Of a stretch of 64,000 nucleotides of DNA, positions 62,768-64,000 are shown one piece after another. The DNA comes from Oasisia sp. SBJ-2009 (taxonomy: Eukaryota; Annelida; Polychaeta; Sabellida; Siboglinidae). The notes under the pieces are model-generated. The model made no database searches. It saw only the letters and a program-made list of their open reading frames with translations, and was not told the DNA's origin. The position numbers were made by a program, and so were the translations under genes. Where the stretch lies: the NCBI GenBank assembly GCA_964017155.1, contig OZ024861.1, positions 17,826,953 to 17,890,952 of the forward strand, read 5' to 3'. Position 1 is the first letter of the stretch. Every line of letters begins with the position of its first letter.

Positions 62768-64000
62768 CCCTTTTTATACCAAATACGCACCGATGCGTAG
62801 TTGCCGCATCTTACCAAATACGCATCGGTGCGTATTTACCAACGTGTCCGCCCATGCGGCCATGTTGTGGCCATATTGAATAAATTAAAATCCCCCACTT
62901 CCGTCATACGAAGAGAACGAGGCTACACCACACTTCCTGCAAGGCAGACGCCATTTTATTGCGGCAATTTCAGTGGTTTTAAACGTGTTTTTGGAAAGTT
63001 TTGTTTTGTGTTGTTCGTCGCGGCATTTAAAAATGGCGGACGATGGTGCTTCAGACAGCGAAGGCAGTGATATTTCGGGAGTTGACAAGTTTATAAACGA
63101 CGATTTTGAAGGAGAATTAGCGGGAGAGAAAGTCGACCCACTGCCCTGGATCGAGTGCAGGATGGCGGCGACGAAACCAGACCGCAGTGGATTGACAATT
63201 TGTTTCACAAATCCAACGAGTCTGGGGATGATTTATAGGGTTTCCACCCCGACTGGGTGACTGATCCTCGCCGCTTTCGCCCTGTCAGTGCGCCAGATTG
63301 CTCCCTGGATGGCACAGGCCACGAACTATGGTTGTAGTGAGTGCTCTGTGCCTCTGCACCAGAAATGCCTGAGGGCACACATCAACCAGTCGAACATTGG
63401 CAGACAGGGTTGTCATGTAAATCGATGGATCGTTCTGTAGTTCTAGTTGTCGTTTTGTAATAAATTTATTGTTTACACATAGCATACATATTTCTGGAAC
63501 TCATTTTGTCAGTAGGAGAGATAGTATTGACTGCTGGAAGGAAATAATATGATAATATCCATTGTTGTTACTTGTCATTTTACAAAACTAATATTTTCGG
63601 ACTGACATACCTGATGAATATTGCTCATAACATTCCTTCTACCCGTCACACAGGTATATTAGCAAAATGTAGCTATTGAATTTTTCTACAACTCTTGTAA
63701 TTGAAGTTGCTTTCTATTCATGCAAAAAACAGTAGCAGAGTTATTATTGACTGCTGGAAGGAAATAATATGATAATATCCATACTTGTTACTTGTCATCT
63801 TACAAAACTAATATTTTCGGACTGACATACCTGATGAATATTGCTCATAACATTCCTTCTAGCCGTCACACAGGTATATTAGCAAAATGTAGCTATTGAA
63901 TTTTTCTACAACTCTTGTAATTGAAGTTGCTTTCTATTCATGCAAAAAACAGTAGCAGAGTTATTATTGACTGCTGGAAGGAAATAATATGATAATATCC
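62768..64000 (+). mobile_element. piggyBac-type element relic, right end outside the window
   Basis: Starts after TTAA at 62764-62767 with CCCTTTTTATACC and subterminal palindromes (TACGCACCGATGCGTA-like, twice). From ATG at 63033 an acidic N-terminal stretch MADDGASDSEGSDISG is followed, after a deletion, by a C-terminal cysteine-rich segment YGCSECSVPLHQKCLRAH (63325-63380) typical of piggyBac transposase C-termini. The central catalytic DDD domain is missing. It lies in MAP3K intron 14. Confidence 0.7.
63525..64000. repeat. 220-bp tandem repeat, more than two copies
   Basis: CTGCTGGAAGGAAATAATAT recurs at 63531, 63751 and 63971, and the intervening 220 bp are nearly identical. The third copy is cut by the window end. 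It lies downstream of the piggyBac C-terminal segment, so it is probably a subterminal expansion of that element. Confidence 0.95.

Overview
This is an animal nuclear genome window. Genes are split into short exons with GT-AG introns, and introns and intergenic DNA carry minisatellites, microsatellites, LINE and SINE relics and terminal-inverted-repeat DNA elements. I see no prokaryotic operons, CRISPR or phage features. The protein set (a TTLL2-type tubulin ligase-like gene, a ferroportin and an ASK-family MAP3K), together with abundant minisatellites sitting on intron-exon junctions, fits a marine invertebrate deuterostome. A cephalochordate (amphioxus, Branchiostoma) is my best guess at about 0.6, because I recall junction minisatellites being reported at the amphioxus Adh locus. 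A mollusc or another lophotrochozoan cannot be excluded.

Layout. 1-5.8 kb: a 36-bp minisatellite, then a 3-kb purine-rich minisatellite lying in the intron just after the donor of a minus-strand TTLL2 coding exon (4819-5745). 5.8-10.4 kb: intergenic DNA with a MITE, a dead LINE 3' end and simple repeats. 10.4-24.05 kb: a complete plus-strand ferroportin (SLC40A1-like) gene in eight coding exons predicting 590 residues. 24-29.8 kb: intergenic DNA with an internally deleted LINE, a MITE, a pyrimidine tract and a fold-back element. 29.8-62.5 kb: the 5' half of a plus-strand ASK-family MAP3K gene (MAP3K5/6/15 type), with a CpG-rich start, a proposed first exon, a 15-kb first intron full of mobile-element relics and thirteen further exons to position 62543. 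The kinase domain must lie beyond the window. 62.77-64 kb: a piggyBac-type relic containing a 220-bp tandem repeat that runs off the end.

The most striking pattern is that many tandem arrays are not randomly placed. They lie flush with splice sites, and their units contain copies of the neighbouring splice site plus the first or last bases of the real exon. Arrays or short duplications of this kind precede ferroportin exons 3, 4 and 8 (and probably exon 1), follow ferroportin exon 6, precede MAP3K exons 3 and 4, and follow MAP3K exons 5 and 6. The largest is a 40-bp unit repeated about 145 times (about 5.8 kb). Each unit holds a 17-nt micro-exon bounded by usable-looking acceptor and donor sites. 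In ferroportin intron 2, nineteen extra acceptors precede exon 3, and the last three would extend the protein in frame by 23-residue modules. The predicted ferroportin also lacks three of the four metal-coordinating residues known from human ferroportin.

The three genes do not form an obvious pathway. They act in microtubule modification, iron export and stress kinase signalling.
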